From Streptomyces flavochromogenes (lineage in GTDB: Bacteria; Actinomycetota; Actinomycetes; Streptomycetales; Streptomycetaceae): 64,000 bases of DNA. The stretch spans positions 124,001 through 188,000 of the forward strand of contig NZ_JNZO01000012.1 of assembly GCF_000717595.1 (NCBI RefSeq), read 5' to 3'. The position numbers and the translations under genes are program-made. The notes below the pieces were generated by a model, which did not search any database, was not told the DNA's origin, and saw only the letters and a program-made list of their open reading frames with translations. This document shows, piece by piece, positions 54,508-62,772 of the stretch (position 1 is the stretch's first letter; each line of letters begins with the position of its first letter).

Positions 54508-54605
54508 GTAACATGCGCGGCACTCACACCCGACGCCGGCCCTGGCAGCCGCGCGCACACGACCAGGGGCCCGACCGTCCTCCGACGGCCGGACCCCTGG
54601 TCCGT
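54501..54605 (+). ncRNA. Candidate iron-regulated small RNA
   Basis: A transcript starting near 54501, about 7 nt after the -10, would reach the hairpin at 54561-54602 after roughly 100 nt. An ATG occurs at 54513, but that frame runs on antisense through acpS and glmS without a plausible product. Candidate only; it could instead be the remnant of a lost iron-uptake gene or a short peptide gene. Confidence 0.35.
54561..54602. terminator. Strong terminator hairpin after acpS
   Basis: A 19-pair stem with two mismatches, GACCAGGGG (54561-54569) with CCCCTGGTC (54594-54602) plus an inner stem, and a 4-nt loop. It serves acpS on the minus strand and would also stop the plus-strand iron-box transcript. 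Confidence 0.8.
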
Positions 54606-54616
54606 ACAACACGCGC

Positions 54617-54985
54617 CTACGCCTCCGCGATCACCACCGCGGACGCCACCCCCGCGTCATGGCTCAGCGACACGTGCCAGTGCTTCACACCCAGCTCGGC
54701 CGCCCGCGCCGCCACCGTCCCGCTCACCCTCAGCCGTGGCTGCCCGGTGTCCTCGACGTACACCTCGGCGTCCGTCCAGTGCAGCCCGCCCGGCGCGCCG
54801 AGCGCCTTCGCGAGGGCCTCCTTCGCGGCGAACCGCACCGCGAGGGAGGCGGGCCCGCGCCGTTCGCCGCTGGGGAGCAGCAGTTCACTCTCGACGAAGA
54901 GGCGCCGGAGCAGCCCCGGTGTCCGTTCGATCGACGCGGCGAACCGGTCGATCTCGGCCACGTCGATCCCCACCCCGATGATCAT
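54617..54985 (-). CDS. acpS: Holo-[acyl-carrier-protein] synthase
   Basis: Transfers phosphopantetheine from CoA to acyl carrier protein. The 122-residue product has both metal-binding blocks: [20 protein letters not shown] at the start and [12 protein letters not shown] at about 60-71, then [22 protein letters not shown] 54985 follows AAGGTGAG. It lies 24 bp downstream of glmS and is likely co-transcribed. Confidence 0.95.
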   Translation of the reverse strand: MIIGVGIDVAEIDRFAASIERTPGLLRRLFVESELLLPSGERRGPASLAVRFAAKEALAKALGAPGGLHWTDAEVYVEDTGQPRLRVSGTVAARAAELGVKHWHVSLSHDAGVASAVVIAEA

Positions 54986-55009
54986 CTGCTCACCTTCACA
55001 CGCACGCAC

Positions 55010-56857
55010 TCACTCCACGGTCACGGACTTGGCCAGATTGCGCGGCTGGTCGACCTCGTTGCCCCGCGCGGTGGCGAGCTCGCAGGCGAAGACCTGGAGC
55101 GGCACCGTGGAGACCAGCGGCTGCAGCAGCGTAGGCGTGGCCGGGATGCGGACGAGGTGGTCGGCGTACGGGACCACGGCCTCGTCGCCCTCCTCGGCGA
55201 TCACGATGGTGCGGGCGCCGCGCGCCCGGATCTCCTGGATGTTGGAGACGATCTTGTCGTGGAGGACGGAACGGCCCCGGGGCGAGGGCACCACCACGAC
55301 GACCGGCAGGTCCTCCTCGATGAGCGCGATCGGCCCGTGCTTGAGCTCCCCGGCGGCGAAGCCCTCGGCGTGCATGTACGCCAGTTCCTTGAGCTTCAGG
55401 GCGCCTTCGAGGGCCACGGGGTAGCCGACGTGACGGCCGAGGAAGAGAACGGTGTCCTTGTGGGCGAGGGAGCGGGCGAGGGCCCGGACGGGCTCCATGG
55501 TCTCCAGGACCCGCTCGACCTCGTCGCCGATCCTGGCCAGCTCGCGGACCACGGCGTGGATCTCGTCGCCCCACTTGGTGCCGCGCACCTGCCCGAGGTA
55601 GAGCGCGAGGAGGTAGCAGGCGACGAGCTGGGTGAGGAAGGCCTTGGTGGAGGCGACGGCGACCTCGGGCCCGGCGTGGGTGTACAGCACGGCGTCGGAC
55701 TCGCGCGGGATCGTCGAGCCGTTCGTGTTGCACACGGCGAGCACCTTCGCGCCCTGCTCCCGCGCGTGCCGCAGCGCCATCAGCGTGTCCATCGTCTCGC
55801 CCGACTGGGAGATGGCGATGACGAGGGTGCGCTGGCCGAGGATCGGGTCGCGGTAGCGGAACTCGCTGGCGAGCTCGACCTCGCAGGGGATGCGGGTCCA
55901 GTGCTCGATGGCGTACTTGGCGATGAGACCGGCGTGGAACGCGGTGCCGCACGCGATGATGACGATCTTGTCGGCCGCGCGCAGCACGGCGTCGGGGATG
56001 CGCACCTCGTCGAGGGTGAGCCGGCCCGCGCCGTCGATCCGGCCGAGGAGGGTGTCGGCGACGGCCTTGGGCTGCTCCGCGATCTCCTTCAGCATGAAGT
56101 AGTCGTAGCCGCCCTTCTCGGCGGCGGACGCGTCCCAGTCCACGTGGAAGGCGCGGACGTCGGCGGGCGCCCCGTCGAAGTCGGTGACGGTGACGCCGTC
56201 CCTGGTCAGCTCGACGACCTGGTCCTGGCCGAGTTCGATGGCCGACCGGGTGTGGGCGATGAACGCGGACACGTCGGAGGCGAGGAAGTTCTCGCCCTCG
56301 CCGACACCGACGACGAGCGGCGAGTTCCGGCGGGCGCCGACGACCACGTCCGGCTGGTCGGCGTGCACCGCGACCAGGGTGAAGGCCCCGTCGAGCCGCC
56401 GGCACACCAGCCGCATGGCCTCCGCGAGGTCCCCGGCGGAGGAGAACTCCTCGGCGAGGAGGTGGGACACGACCTCGGTGTCCGTCTCGGACAGCAGGTC
56501 GTGGCCGCGCTCGGCCAGCTCGTCGCGGAGAGCGGCGAAGTTCTCGATGATGCCGTTGTGGACGACCGCGACGCGCCCCGCGTTGTCCAGATGCGGGTGC
56601 GCGTTGGCGTCGGTCGGGCCGCCGTGGGTGGCCCAGCGGGTGTGTCCGATGCCCACGGACCCGCCGGCGAGCGGCCGGTCCACGAGCTCCTTCTCCAGGT
56701 TGACGAGCTTCCCCGCCTTCTTGGCCGCGGCGAGCCCTCCGTCGGAGAGCACCGCGACACCGGCCGAGTCGTAGCCCCGGTATTCGAGCCTCTTGAGGCC
56801 CGCGACCACCACATCAAGCGCCGACTGCCCGCCGACGTATCCCACGATTCCGCACAT
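55010..56857 (-). CDS. glmS: Glucosamine-6-phosphate synthase (isomerizing)
   Basis: Makes glucosamine 6-phosphate from fructose 6-phosphate and glutamine, the entry to UDP-GlcNAc. 615 residues. N-terminal glutaminase with nucleophile Cys2 in MCGIVGYVGGQ and GHTRWATHGGPTDANAHPH. Two SIS domains follow (IACGTAFHAGLIAKYAIE; SQSGETMDTLMALRHAR; FLGRHVGYPVALEGALKLKE), ending NLAKSVTVE. Upstream of it the sequence was checked for a ribozyme-like element and none was seen. glmM, the next enzyme, is 3 kb away. Confidence 0.97.
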   Translation of the reverse strand: MCGIVGYVGGQSALDVVVAGLKRLEYRGYDSAGVAVLSDGGLAAAKKAGKLVNLEKELVDRPLAGGSVGIGHTRWATHGGPTDANAHPHLDNAGRVAVVHNGIIENFAALRDELAERGHDLLSETDTEVVSHLLAEEFSSAGDLAEAMRLVCRRLDGAFTLVAVHADQPDVVVGARRNSPLVVGVGEGENFLASDVSAFIAHTRSAIELGQDQVVELTRDGVTVTDFDGAPADVRAFHVDWDASAAEKGGYDYFMLKEIAEQPKAVADTLLGRIDGAGRLTLDEVRIPDAVLRAADKIVIIACGTAFHAGLIAKYAIEHWTRIPCEVELASEFRYRDPILGQRTLVIAISQSGETMDTLMALRHAREQGAKVLAVCNTNGSTIPRESDAVLYTHAGPEVAVASTKAFLTQLVACYLLALYLGQVRGTKWGDEIHAVVRELARIGDEVERVLETMEPVRALARSLAHKDTVLFLGRHVGYPVALEGALKLKELAYMHAEGFAAGELKHGPIALIEEDLPVVVVVPSPRGRSVLHDKIVSNIQEIRARGARTIVIAEEGDEAVVPYADHLVRIPATPTLLQPLVSTVPLQVFACELATARGNEVDQPRNLAKSVTVE

Positions 56858-56896
56858 GACGGCAGCCTACGGCGGAAGGCGCCGTAAGGGCCGGAG

Positions 56897-57667
56897 TCAG
56901 GACAGCTTGGCGGCCTGCGCGTCGATGACGGCCTGCGGAAGCGTCTTGACCCCGCCGGGAACGAGGCTGATCGTCGAGAACGACGCGAGCGTGTTGCCCT
57001 GACGGAAGACGACGAGCTTGCTGACGAACGGCTCGCCCTCCATGTCGGAGGTGACGGTGAAGGCGACGGCCTCCTCGCCGGCGGTGACGGTCTCCGGCGC
57101 GACCTTGGCGACCTTCGTCTTCTCCTTGAGGTGGACGACGTGGAAGCCGCCGGCACACTCCGCACCGGCCTTCTTCACCGAGGCGAAGGCCTCCTGCGCG
57201 CCCTGTCCGTCGTACGAACCGAGCGTCACCGCCGTGACCTGGGCGCCCAGCCCGCCGAGAAGCGCCTCCTCGGGCGAGGCCGACGCGTCCTTCTTCGGCT
57301 CCTCGAGGACCTTGCGCTCCGCCGACGCGGCGGGCGAACCGGGCGAGATGAAGGACATGGCGTGGGCGATCGGCGCGCAGGCGGGCTTGTCGGCGGTGAC
57401 CGAGGCCGCCGAGACGACGTCCCCGGCTTCGGCCTTCTGCACCTGGTAGCCCTTGAGGTCGGCCCGCTCGACGATCGCCTTCTCCAGCTCGGCGTCCGAC
57501 AGCGTCTTCGCGGCGGGCGCGCTCGTGGCGGAGGCGCTGGGCGCCCCGGTACCACCGGCCTTGTCACCCTTGCCGTCGCTCTTCTCCCCGCCACCGCAGG
57601 CGGTGACGAGCAGGGCGAGGGAGACGGCGGTGGCGGCGACGGCGGCGCTTCTCATGGACGTACGCAT
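56897..57667 (-). CDS. Hypothetical lipoprotein
   Basis: A 256-residue lipoprotein: signal peptide SAAVAATAVSLALLVTAC with lipobox LVTAC followed by a Gly/Lys/Ser/Ala-rich linker. The remainder is an alpha/beta domain of no recognised family (GYQVQKAEAGDVVSAASV; VTSDMEGEPFVSKLVVFRQG). Two Cys (PACAP and GAECAGG) might form a disulphide outside the cell. ATG 57667 is used; ATG 57655 also possible. It follows nothing closely and probably has its own promoter. Confidence 0.78.
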   Translation of the reverse strand: MRTSMRSAAVAATAVSLALLVTACGGGEKSDGKGDKAGGTGAPSASATSAPAAKTLSDAELEKAIVERADLKGYQVQKAEAGDVVSAASVTADKPACAPIAHAMSFISPGSPAASAERKVLEEPKKDASASPEEALLGGLGAQVTAVTLGSYDGQGAQEAFASVKKAGAECAGGFHVVHLKEKTKVAKVAPETVTAGEEAVAFTVTSDMEGEPFVSKLVVFRQGNTLASFSTISLVPGGVKTLPQAVIDAQAAKLS

Positions 57668-57880
57668 CTGAACTGGCTCTCTGCTTCTCTTCGTGGTTTC
57701 ACAACATGCCGCCCGAAGGACGGCTCCCCCCCGCGTGAAGTCGTGAAGTGGTGAAGTCAGGAGCCCACGCGGCATCAGAAGGATCACCTTAAGCCAGGGG
57801 TCGGACAACGCCTTTTCCGCGTGACCCACCCCACGGCCCCCCGCCACCCACGAAGCCGCGCGACCCCCGACAATGGCGGG

Positions 57881-58873
57881 GTGATCACATCCCACGGGAG
57901 CCCCCGCACCGGCACCGGCCAGCGACGGCCCTCCGAGGCGACCCCGTACGTCGACCTCACCCGCGCCGAGTGGAGCGCCCTGCGCGACAAGACCCCGCTC
58001 CCCCTCACCGCCGACGAGGTCGAGCGGCTCCGCGGTTTCGGGGACGTCATCGACCTCGACGAGGTACGGGACATCTACCTCCCGCTGTCCCGGCTGCTCA
58101 ACCTGTACGTGCAGGCCACCAGCGGACTGCGGGGCGCCCTCAACACCTTCCTCGGCGAGAGCGCCGAGCAGCGCGGCACGCCCTTCGTCATAGGGGTCGC
58201 CGGTTCGGTCGCCGTCGGGAAGTCGACCGTCTCCCGTCTGCTCCAGGCCCTCCTCGCGCGCTGGCCGGAGCACCCGCGCGTGGAGCTGGTCACCACGGAC
58301 GCCTTCCTCTATCCGATGGAGGAGCTGAAGGCCCGCGGCCTCATGTCCCGCAAGGGCTTCCCCGAGTCGTACGACCGCCGGGCCCTGACCCGGTTCGTCG
58401 CGGACATCAAGGCGGGCAAGGACGAGGTCACGGCCCCGGTCTACTCGCACCTCATCTACGACCGCGTCCCCGGCGAGCGCCTCGTCGTCCGCCGCCCGGA
58501 CATCCTCATCGTCGAGGGCCTGAACGTCCTCCAGCCGGCCCTGCCCGGCAAGGACGGCCGCACGCGCGTCGGCCTCGCCGACTACTTCGACTTCTCGGTG
58601 TACGTGGACGCGCGCCCGGAGGACATCGAGCGCTGGTACCTCAACCGCTTCCGCAAGCTGCGCGACACCGCCTTCCAGGACCCCGACTCGTACTTCCAGC
58701 GCTACACCCGGGTCTCCGAGGACGAGGCCCTCGACTACGCGCGCACCATGTGGCGGACCATCAACAAGGTGAACCTCCTGGAGAACGTGGCCCCGACGCG
58801 CGGCCGGGCGACTCTCGTCGTCCGCAAGGGCCCGGACCACAAGGTGCAGAGGCTGAGCCTCCGTAAGCTCTGA
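57881..58873 (+). CDS. coaA: Type I pantothenate kinase
   Basis: Phosphorylates pantothenate, the first step of CoA synthesis. 330 residues. Walker A is [20 protein letters not shown], with DAFLYP and [27 protein letters not shown], and [23 protein letters not shown] 57881 is the start; the frame is open further upstream without a better signal. The DUF389 gene begins 2 bp after its stop. acpS, 3 kb away, uses CoA. Confidence 0.95.
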   Translation: MITSHGSPRTGTGQRRPSEATPYVDLTRAEWSALRDKTPLPLTADEVERLRGFGDVIDLDEVRDIYLPLSRLLNLYVQATSGLRGALNTFLGESAEQRGTPFVIGVAGSVAVGKSTVSRLLQALLARWPEHPRVELVTTDAFLYPMEELKARGLMSRKGFPESYDRRALTRFVADIKAGKDEVTAPVYSHLIYDRVPGERLVVRRPDILIVEGLNVLQPALPGKDGRTRVGLADYFDFSVYVDARPEDIERWYLNRFRKLRDTAFQDPDSYFQRYTRVSEDEALDYARTMWRTINKVNLLENVAPTRGRATLVVRKGPDHKVQRLSLRKL

Positions 58874-58875
58874 GG

Positions 58876-59835
58876 ATGCTGCATCTCCGGATGATCGTGC
58901 CGCCCGACCGCACCCAGGCCGCCGTCGAGGTGATCGAGTCCACGGTCGGCACCACCCACCTGGTGGTGCTGCCCGGCGCGGCCCGGGACCCCTCCGGCGA
59001 CGTGGTCATGTGCGATGTCGCACGTGAGGCCGGCGACGAACTCCTCAAGGGGCTGCGCGGTCTGAGGATCGATCAGGACGGCTCCATCGCGGTCGAGAAC
59101 ATCGAGCTCTCCCTCTCCACGCGCGCGGACCACGCCGAGGAGGAGGCCCCGGGCGAGCCGGCGGACGCGGTGATCTGGGAGCAGCTGACGGGCGCGACGC
59201 ACGAGGAGTCGACGCTCTCCATCACGTACAGCGCGTTCATGATCCTGGCGACGATGATCGCGGCATGCGGTGTCGTCCTGGACAACGCCATCCTGATCGT
59301 GGGCGCGATGGCGGTCGGCCCCGAGTTCGGCCCGCTCGCCGGGGTCTGTACGGCGGTGGTTCAGCGCGCCCCGAAGCTGGCGGCGCGCTCGCTGTACGCG
59401 CTGCTCGTCGGTTTCGCGGCGGCGATCGTGGCGACGACGGTGTTCAGCCTTGGCATGGACGCGCTCGACCTGTTCAGCCGCGACCGGCTCGACGCGCCCC
59501 GGCCCAACACCAGTTTCATCTGGCAGCCGGACCCGTTCTCGTTCGTCGTCGCGCTGCTCGCGGGCATCGCGGGCATGCTCTCGCTGACCTCGTCGAAGTC
59601 GGGCGCCCTGGTGGGCGTGGCGATCTCGGTGACGACGGTCCCGGCGGGCGCGAACGCGGCGGTCGCGCTCAGCTACGGCGAGTTCGGCCAGATGTGGGGC
59701 TCGATCGAGCAGCTGCTGCTGAACCTGTTCGGCATCATGCTGGCCGGGGTGCTGACCCTGTACGGGCAGAAACTCCTCTGGCGCACCCAGCGCGGCCACT
59801 GGCGCCGCGCGCCCGGCGCCCGGAAGGAAAACTGA
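58876..59835 (+). CDS. DUF389 family membrane protein
   Basis: A 319-residue protein of the DUF389 family. A soluble N-terminal part of about 90 residues (MLHLRMIVPPDRTQAAVEVI) is followed by six or so membrane helices with family blocks TYSAFMILATMIAACGVVLDN, AILIVGAMAVGPEFGPLAGV and ISVTTVPAGANAAVALSYGE. Function is not established; it is widespread in actinobacteria. It starts 2 bp after coaA. A terminator lies between it and convergent glmM. Confidence 0.9.
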   Translation: MLHLRMIVPPDRTQAAVEVIESTVGTTHLVVLPGAARDPSGDVVMCDVAREAGDELLKGLRGLRIDQDGSIAVENIELSLSTRADHAEEEAPGEPADAVIWEQLTGATHEESTLSITYSAFMILATMIAACGVVLDNAILIVGAMAVGPEFGPLAGVCTAVVQRAPKLAARSLYALLVGFAAAIVATTVFSLGMDALDLFSRDRLDAPRPNTSFIWQPDPFSFVVALLAGIAGMLSLTSSKSGALVGVAISVTTVPAGANAAVALSYGEFGQMWGSIEQLLLNLFGIMLAGVLTLYGQKLLWRTQRGHWRRAPGARKEN

Positions 59836-59836
59836 A

Positions 59837-59875
59837 AGGGCCCCGCCGCACCCGAGACGGGTGCGACGGGGCCCT
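59837..59875. terminator. Bidirectional terminator hairpin
   Basis: A 17-pair stem with one mismatch (59838-59854 with 59858-59874), loop AGA, between the convergent DUF389 gene and glmM. Confidence 0.85.
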
Positions 59876-59901
59876 CAACGCATGACGGCGCCTCAGAAAG
59901 C

Positions 59902-61260
59902 CTAGCCCAGCGCCGACTTCACCACGTCCGCGAGCCGCTGCGCCACCGCGCGCGCCTGCTCGATGTCCGCGGCCTCGACCATGACGCGAACCAGCGGCTC
60001 GGTGCCGGAGGGGCGCAGGAGGACGCGGCCGGTGGAGCCGAGCTCCTGCTCGGCGGCGGTGACCGCGGCGGCGAGGTCGCCGGAGGTCTTCACCCGGGAC
60101 TTGTCGACGTCGGGGACGTTGATCAGGATCTGCGGAAGCCGCTCCATCACGCCGGCCAGATCCGCGAGCGACTTGCCGGTGGCGGCCACCCGGGCGGCCA
60201 GCATCAGACCGGTGAGGGTGCCGTCGCCGGTGGTGGCGTGGTCGAGCACGATGACGTGCCCGGACTGCTCGCCGCCGAGCGCGAAGCCGTGCTCCTTCAT
60301 GGACTCCAGGACGTAACGGTCGCCGACCGCGGTCTGGACGAAGTTCAGGCCCTCGCGCTCCATGGCGAGCTTGAAGCCCAGGTTGGACATGACGGTCGCG
60401 ACGACGGTGTCCCCGCGCAGCGCACCGGCCTCGCGCATGGCGAGGGCGAGCACGGCGAGGATCTGGTCTCCGTCGACCTCGTTGCCCGCGGCGTCCACCG
60501 CGAGGCAGCGGTCGGCGTCGCCGTCGTGCGCGATGCCCAGGTCGGCGCCGTACTCGACGACGGCGGCCTTGAGCAGCCCGAGGTGGGTGGAGCCGCAGCC
60601 GTCGTTGATGTTGAGGCCGTCCGGCTCGGCGCCGATGGTGACGACCTCGGCACCGGCGCGGGCGAAGGCCTCGGGCGACACGCGGGCCGCGGCGCCGTGG
60701 GCCTCGTCGAGGACGACCTTGAGACCGTCGAGACGGTTGGGGAGGACGGCGATGAGGTGGGCGACGTAGGTGTCGAAGCCCTCGTCGTAGTCACGGACGC
60801 GGCCGACGCCGGAGCCGGTCGGACGCTCCCAGGGGGCGCCCGTGCGGTGCTCCTCGTACACGGCCTCGATCTTGTCCTCGAGCTCGTCGGCGAGCTTGTG
60901 GCCGCCGCGCGCGAAGAACTTGATGCCGTTGTCGGGCATGGCGTTGTGGCTGGCGGAGAGCATCACGCCGAGGTCGGCGCCCAGGACGCCGGTGAGGTGG
61001 GCCACGGCCGGGGTGGGCAGCACGCCGACGCGCAGCACGTCGACGCCGGCGCTGGCGAGCCCTGCCACGACGGCGGCTTCGAGGAACTCTCCGGACGCAC
61101 GGGGGTCACGTCCGACCACCGCGGTCGGCCGATGGCCCTCGAAGGTGCCCGCCTCGGCGAGCACGTGCGCCGCCGCGACCGACAGACCGAGCGCGAGCTC
61201 CGCCGTCAGATCCGCGTTGGCCACACCGCGCACGCCGTCCGTGCCGAAGAGTCGTCCCAC
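59902..61260 (-). CDS. glmM: Phosphoglucosamine mutase
   Basis: Converts glucosamine 6-phosphate to glucosamine 1-phosphate for UDP-GlcNAc. 452 residues. The N-terminus is [20 protein letters not shown]; the phosphorylated Ser is S104 in [17 protein letters not shown]; the metal loop is [25 protein letters not shown] follows, and the C-terminus has [18 protein letters not shown] 61260 is chosen because the conserved domain begins there. It lies downstream of the rpsI terminator, so it has its own promoter. Confidence 0.96.
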   Translation of the reverse strand: MGRLFGTDGVRGVANADLTAELALGLSVAAAHVLAEAGTFEGHRPTAVVGRDPRASGEFLEAAVVAGLASAGVDVLRVGVLPTPAVAHLTGVLGADLGVMLSASHNAMPDNGIKFFARGGHKLADELEDKIEAVYEEHRTGAPWERPTGSGVGRVRDYDEGFDTYVAHLIAVLPNRLDGLKVVLDEAHGAAARVSPEAFARAGAEVVTIGAEPDGLNINDGCGSTHLGLLKAAVVEYGADLGIAHDGDADRCLAVDAAGNEVDGDQILAVLALAMREAGALRGDTVVATVMSNLGFKLAMEREGLNFVQTAVGDRYVLESMKEHGFALGGEQSGHVIVLDHATTGDGTLTGLMLAARVAATGKSLADLAGVMERLPQILINVPDVDKSRVKTSGDLAAAVTAAEQELGSTGRVLLRPSGTEPLVRVMVEAADIEQARAVAQRLADVVKSALG

Positions 61261-61317
61261 AGCTGTCCTCCGAGAAATACGTGCCCAAGCATGAAAGAGA
61301 AAGGGGTTATGAAAAAA

Positions 61318-61358
61318 CGTACGCCCCGACGGCACGGGCAGTGCCGCCGGGGCGTACG
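61318..61358 (-). terminator. Rho-independent terminator of the rplM-rpsI operon
   Basis: An 18-pair stem with one mismatch (61318-61335 with 61341-61358). On the minus strand it is followed directly by TTTTTT, a classical U-tract that is rare in this GC-rich DNA. Confidence 0.93.
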
Positions 61359-61378
61359 AAAGCAGACCGAGCAGGCGA

Positions 61379-61891
61379 TTAACGCTTGCTGTACTGCGGA
61401 GCCTTACGGGCCTTCTTGAGACCGGCCTTCTTGCGCTCGACCGCACGGTCGTCGCGGGAGAGGAAGCCGGCCTTCTTCAGCGCCGGGCGGTTGTTCTCGA
61501 CGTCCGCCTCGTTCAGCGCACGGGCCACACCGAGGCGCAGGGCGCCGGCCTGACCGGAGACACCGCCACCCGCGATGCGGGCGATGACGTCGTAGCGGTT
61601 GTCGAGCTCGAGCACCTTGAAGGGCTCGTTGACTTCCTGCTGGTGCACCTTGTTGGGGAAGTAGTCCTCAAGGGTGCGACCGTTGATCTTCCACTTGCCG
61701 GTGCCCGGAACGATCCGGACGCGGGCGATGGCGTTCTTGCGACGGCCCAGGCCGGCGGCCGGCTGCGGGTCGCCGAAGCGGGACGCGAGCGACTCGGAGG
61801 TGTACTCACCCTCGACGAGCTCGGTCTCGGTGGTGTACTCCTCAACGCCCTCGAACTCGTCGACGGGGGTCTCGGGGGTGGTCTCGGCCAC
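61379..61891 (-). CDS. rpsI: Ribosomal protein S9
   Basis: A 170-residue 30S subunit protein. The conserved domain starts near residue 45 ([20 protein letters not shown]), continues with [20 protein letters not shown] and ends with the basic tail [12 protein letters not shown] that reaches the P-site tRNA. The 40-residue acidic N-terminal extension ([20 protein letters not shown]) is typical of actinobacteria. It is second in the rplM-rpsI operon, with 44 bp between. Confidence 0.98.
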   Translation of the reverse strand: MAETTPETPVDEFEGVEEYTTETELVEGEYTSESLASRFGDPQPAAGLGRRKNAIARVRIVPGTGKWKINGRTLEDYFPNKVHQQEVNEPFKVLELDNRYDVIARIAGGGVSGQAGALRLGVARALNEADVENNRPALKKAGFLSRDDRAVERKKAGLKKARKAPQYSKR

Positions 61892-61935
61892 GATGCTCCT
61901 CAGATTTCTTTCGTTCTTAGGGGGTGTGGCCGGAA

Positions 61936-62379
61936 CTACTGCGCGACCTGGGTGATCTCGAACGGAACCGGCTGCTGCGCAGCGTGCGGGTGGTTCTCGC
62001 CCGCGTAGACCTTCAGCTTCGAGATCATCTGACGGCCCAGGGTGTTCTTGGGGATCATGCCCTTGATGGCCTTCTCGACGGCCTTCTCGGGGTTCTTCGA
62101 CAGCAGCTCGTCGTAACGGACGGAGCGCAGACCACCCGGGAAGCCGGAGTGGCGGTACGCCAGCTTCTGGGTCTTCTTGTTGCCGGAGAGGTGGACCTTG
62201 TCAGCGTTGATGATGATGACGAAGTCGCCCATGTCCATGTGGGGGGCGTAGACGGGCTTGTGCTTGCCTCGCAGGAGGTTCGCAGCCGTGGTCGCCAGAC
62301 GGCCCAGGACGATGTCCTGCGCGTCGATGATGTGCCACTGGCGAGTGACATCGCCGGGCTTGGGGCTGTACGTACGCAC
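61936..62379 (-). CDS. rplM: Ribosomal protein L13
   Basis: A 147-residue 50S subunit protein: [66 protein letters not shown] and [23 protein letters not shown] 62379 with GAAGG upstream. First in the operon with rpsI; the 390 bp upstream hold its promoter and leader. Confidence 0.98.
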   Translation of the reverse strand: MRTYSPKPGDVTRQWHIIDAQDIVLGRLATTAANLLRGKHKPVYAPHMDMGDFVIIINADKVHLSGNKKTQKLAYRHSGFPGGLRSVRYDELLSKNPEKAVEKAIKGMIPKNTLGRQMISKLKVYAGENHPHAAQQPVPFEITQVAQ

Positions 62380-62772
62380 TTCGTAGCCTTCGCTTCTTCA
62401 GTGGATGGAGTCCAGACACACCTGAAGCGATCATGCAGCTGGGGCCTGCACTGCCGGGACACCGCCCGTATGCGAGCCACTGGTAACTGCTCCAGGGAAC
62501 CTGCGCAAGGGCCGCTCGCGTGAGAACGACGAGGCCAATACGCATAACAAACCGCAACACTACCCGCGCCACCCCGGACGGGTCAAAACGCCGCGAGCCC
62601 CCAGGTCACCGCGCCCGCTCGACCCGCCGCTCGTCCCACACCGGCTCCGTCGACCCCACCCCGACGCCGCACTCGCACGCCTCGGCCCCAAGGGGCCTCC
62701 CCGGCTTCGCCCGGCTGCGCCGGACTCCGTCCGCCGTCTCCAGGACAACGCCCGGCCGGCCGACCGCCCAGG
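62380..62772. other. Intergenic region before rplM with a duplicated gene end
   Basis: 393 bp. The half nearest rplM must contain its promoter and leader, but no consensus element is clear; an AT-richer patch lies around 62530-62570. The half nearest the ABC-F gene holds a second copy of that gene's last 53 bp (62600-62652). Confidence 0.6.
62600..62652 (-). repeat. Duplicate of the ABC-F gene 3' end
   Basis: 53 bp identical to 62767-62819, offset 167 bp in the same orientation. It includes the codons for the last residues EPVWDERRVERAR and the stop codon. A short unrelated GC-rich stretch separates the copies. Confidence 0.9.

Larger units (their letters stand above)
54364..54616. other. 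nnr-acpS intergenic with orphan iron-box unit
   Basis: 253 bp containing a plus-strand iron-box promoter (54466-54507) and a strong hairpin (54561-54602), with no recognisable gene between them. Confidence 0.7.

Noticed and set aside
54513..55424. 303-codon plus-strand frame beginning just after the iron box
   Set aside because: It runs antisense through acpS and glmS and has no protein-like features; only the promoter and hairpin part is considered real.
55010..56857. glmS ribozyme-type control
   Set aside because: The conserved core of the ribozyme was not seen upstream of glmS; it is a feature of Firmicutes.
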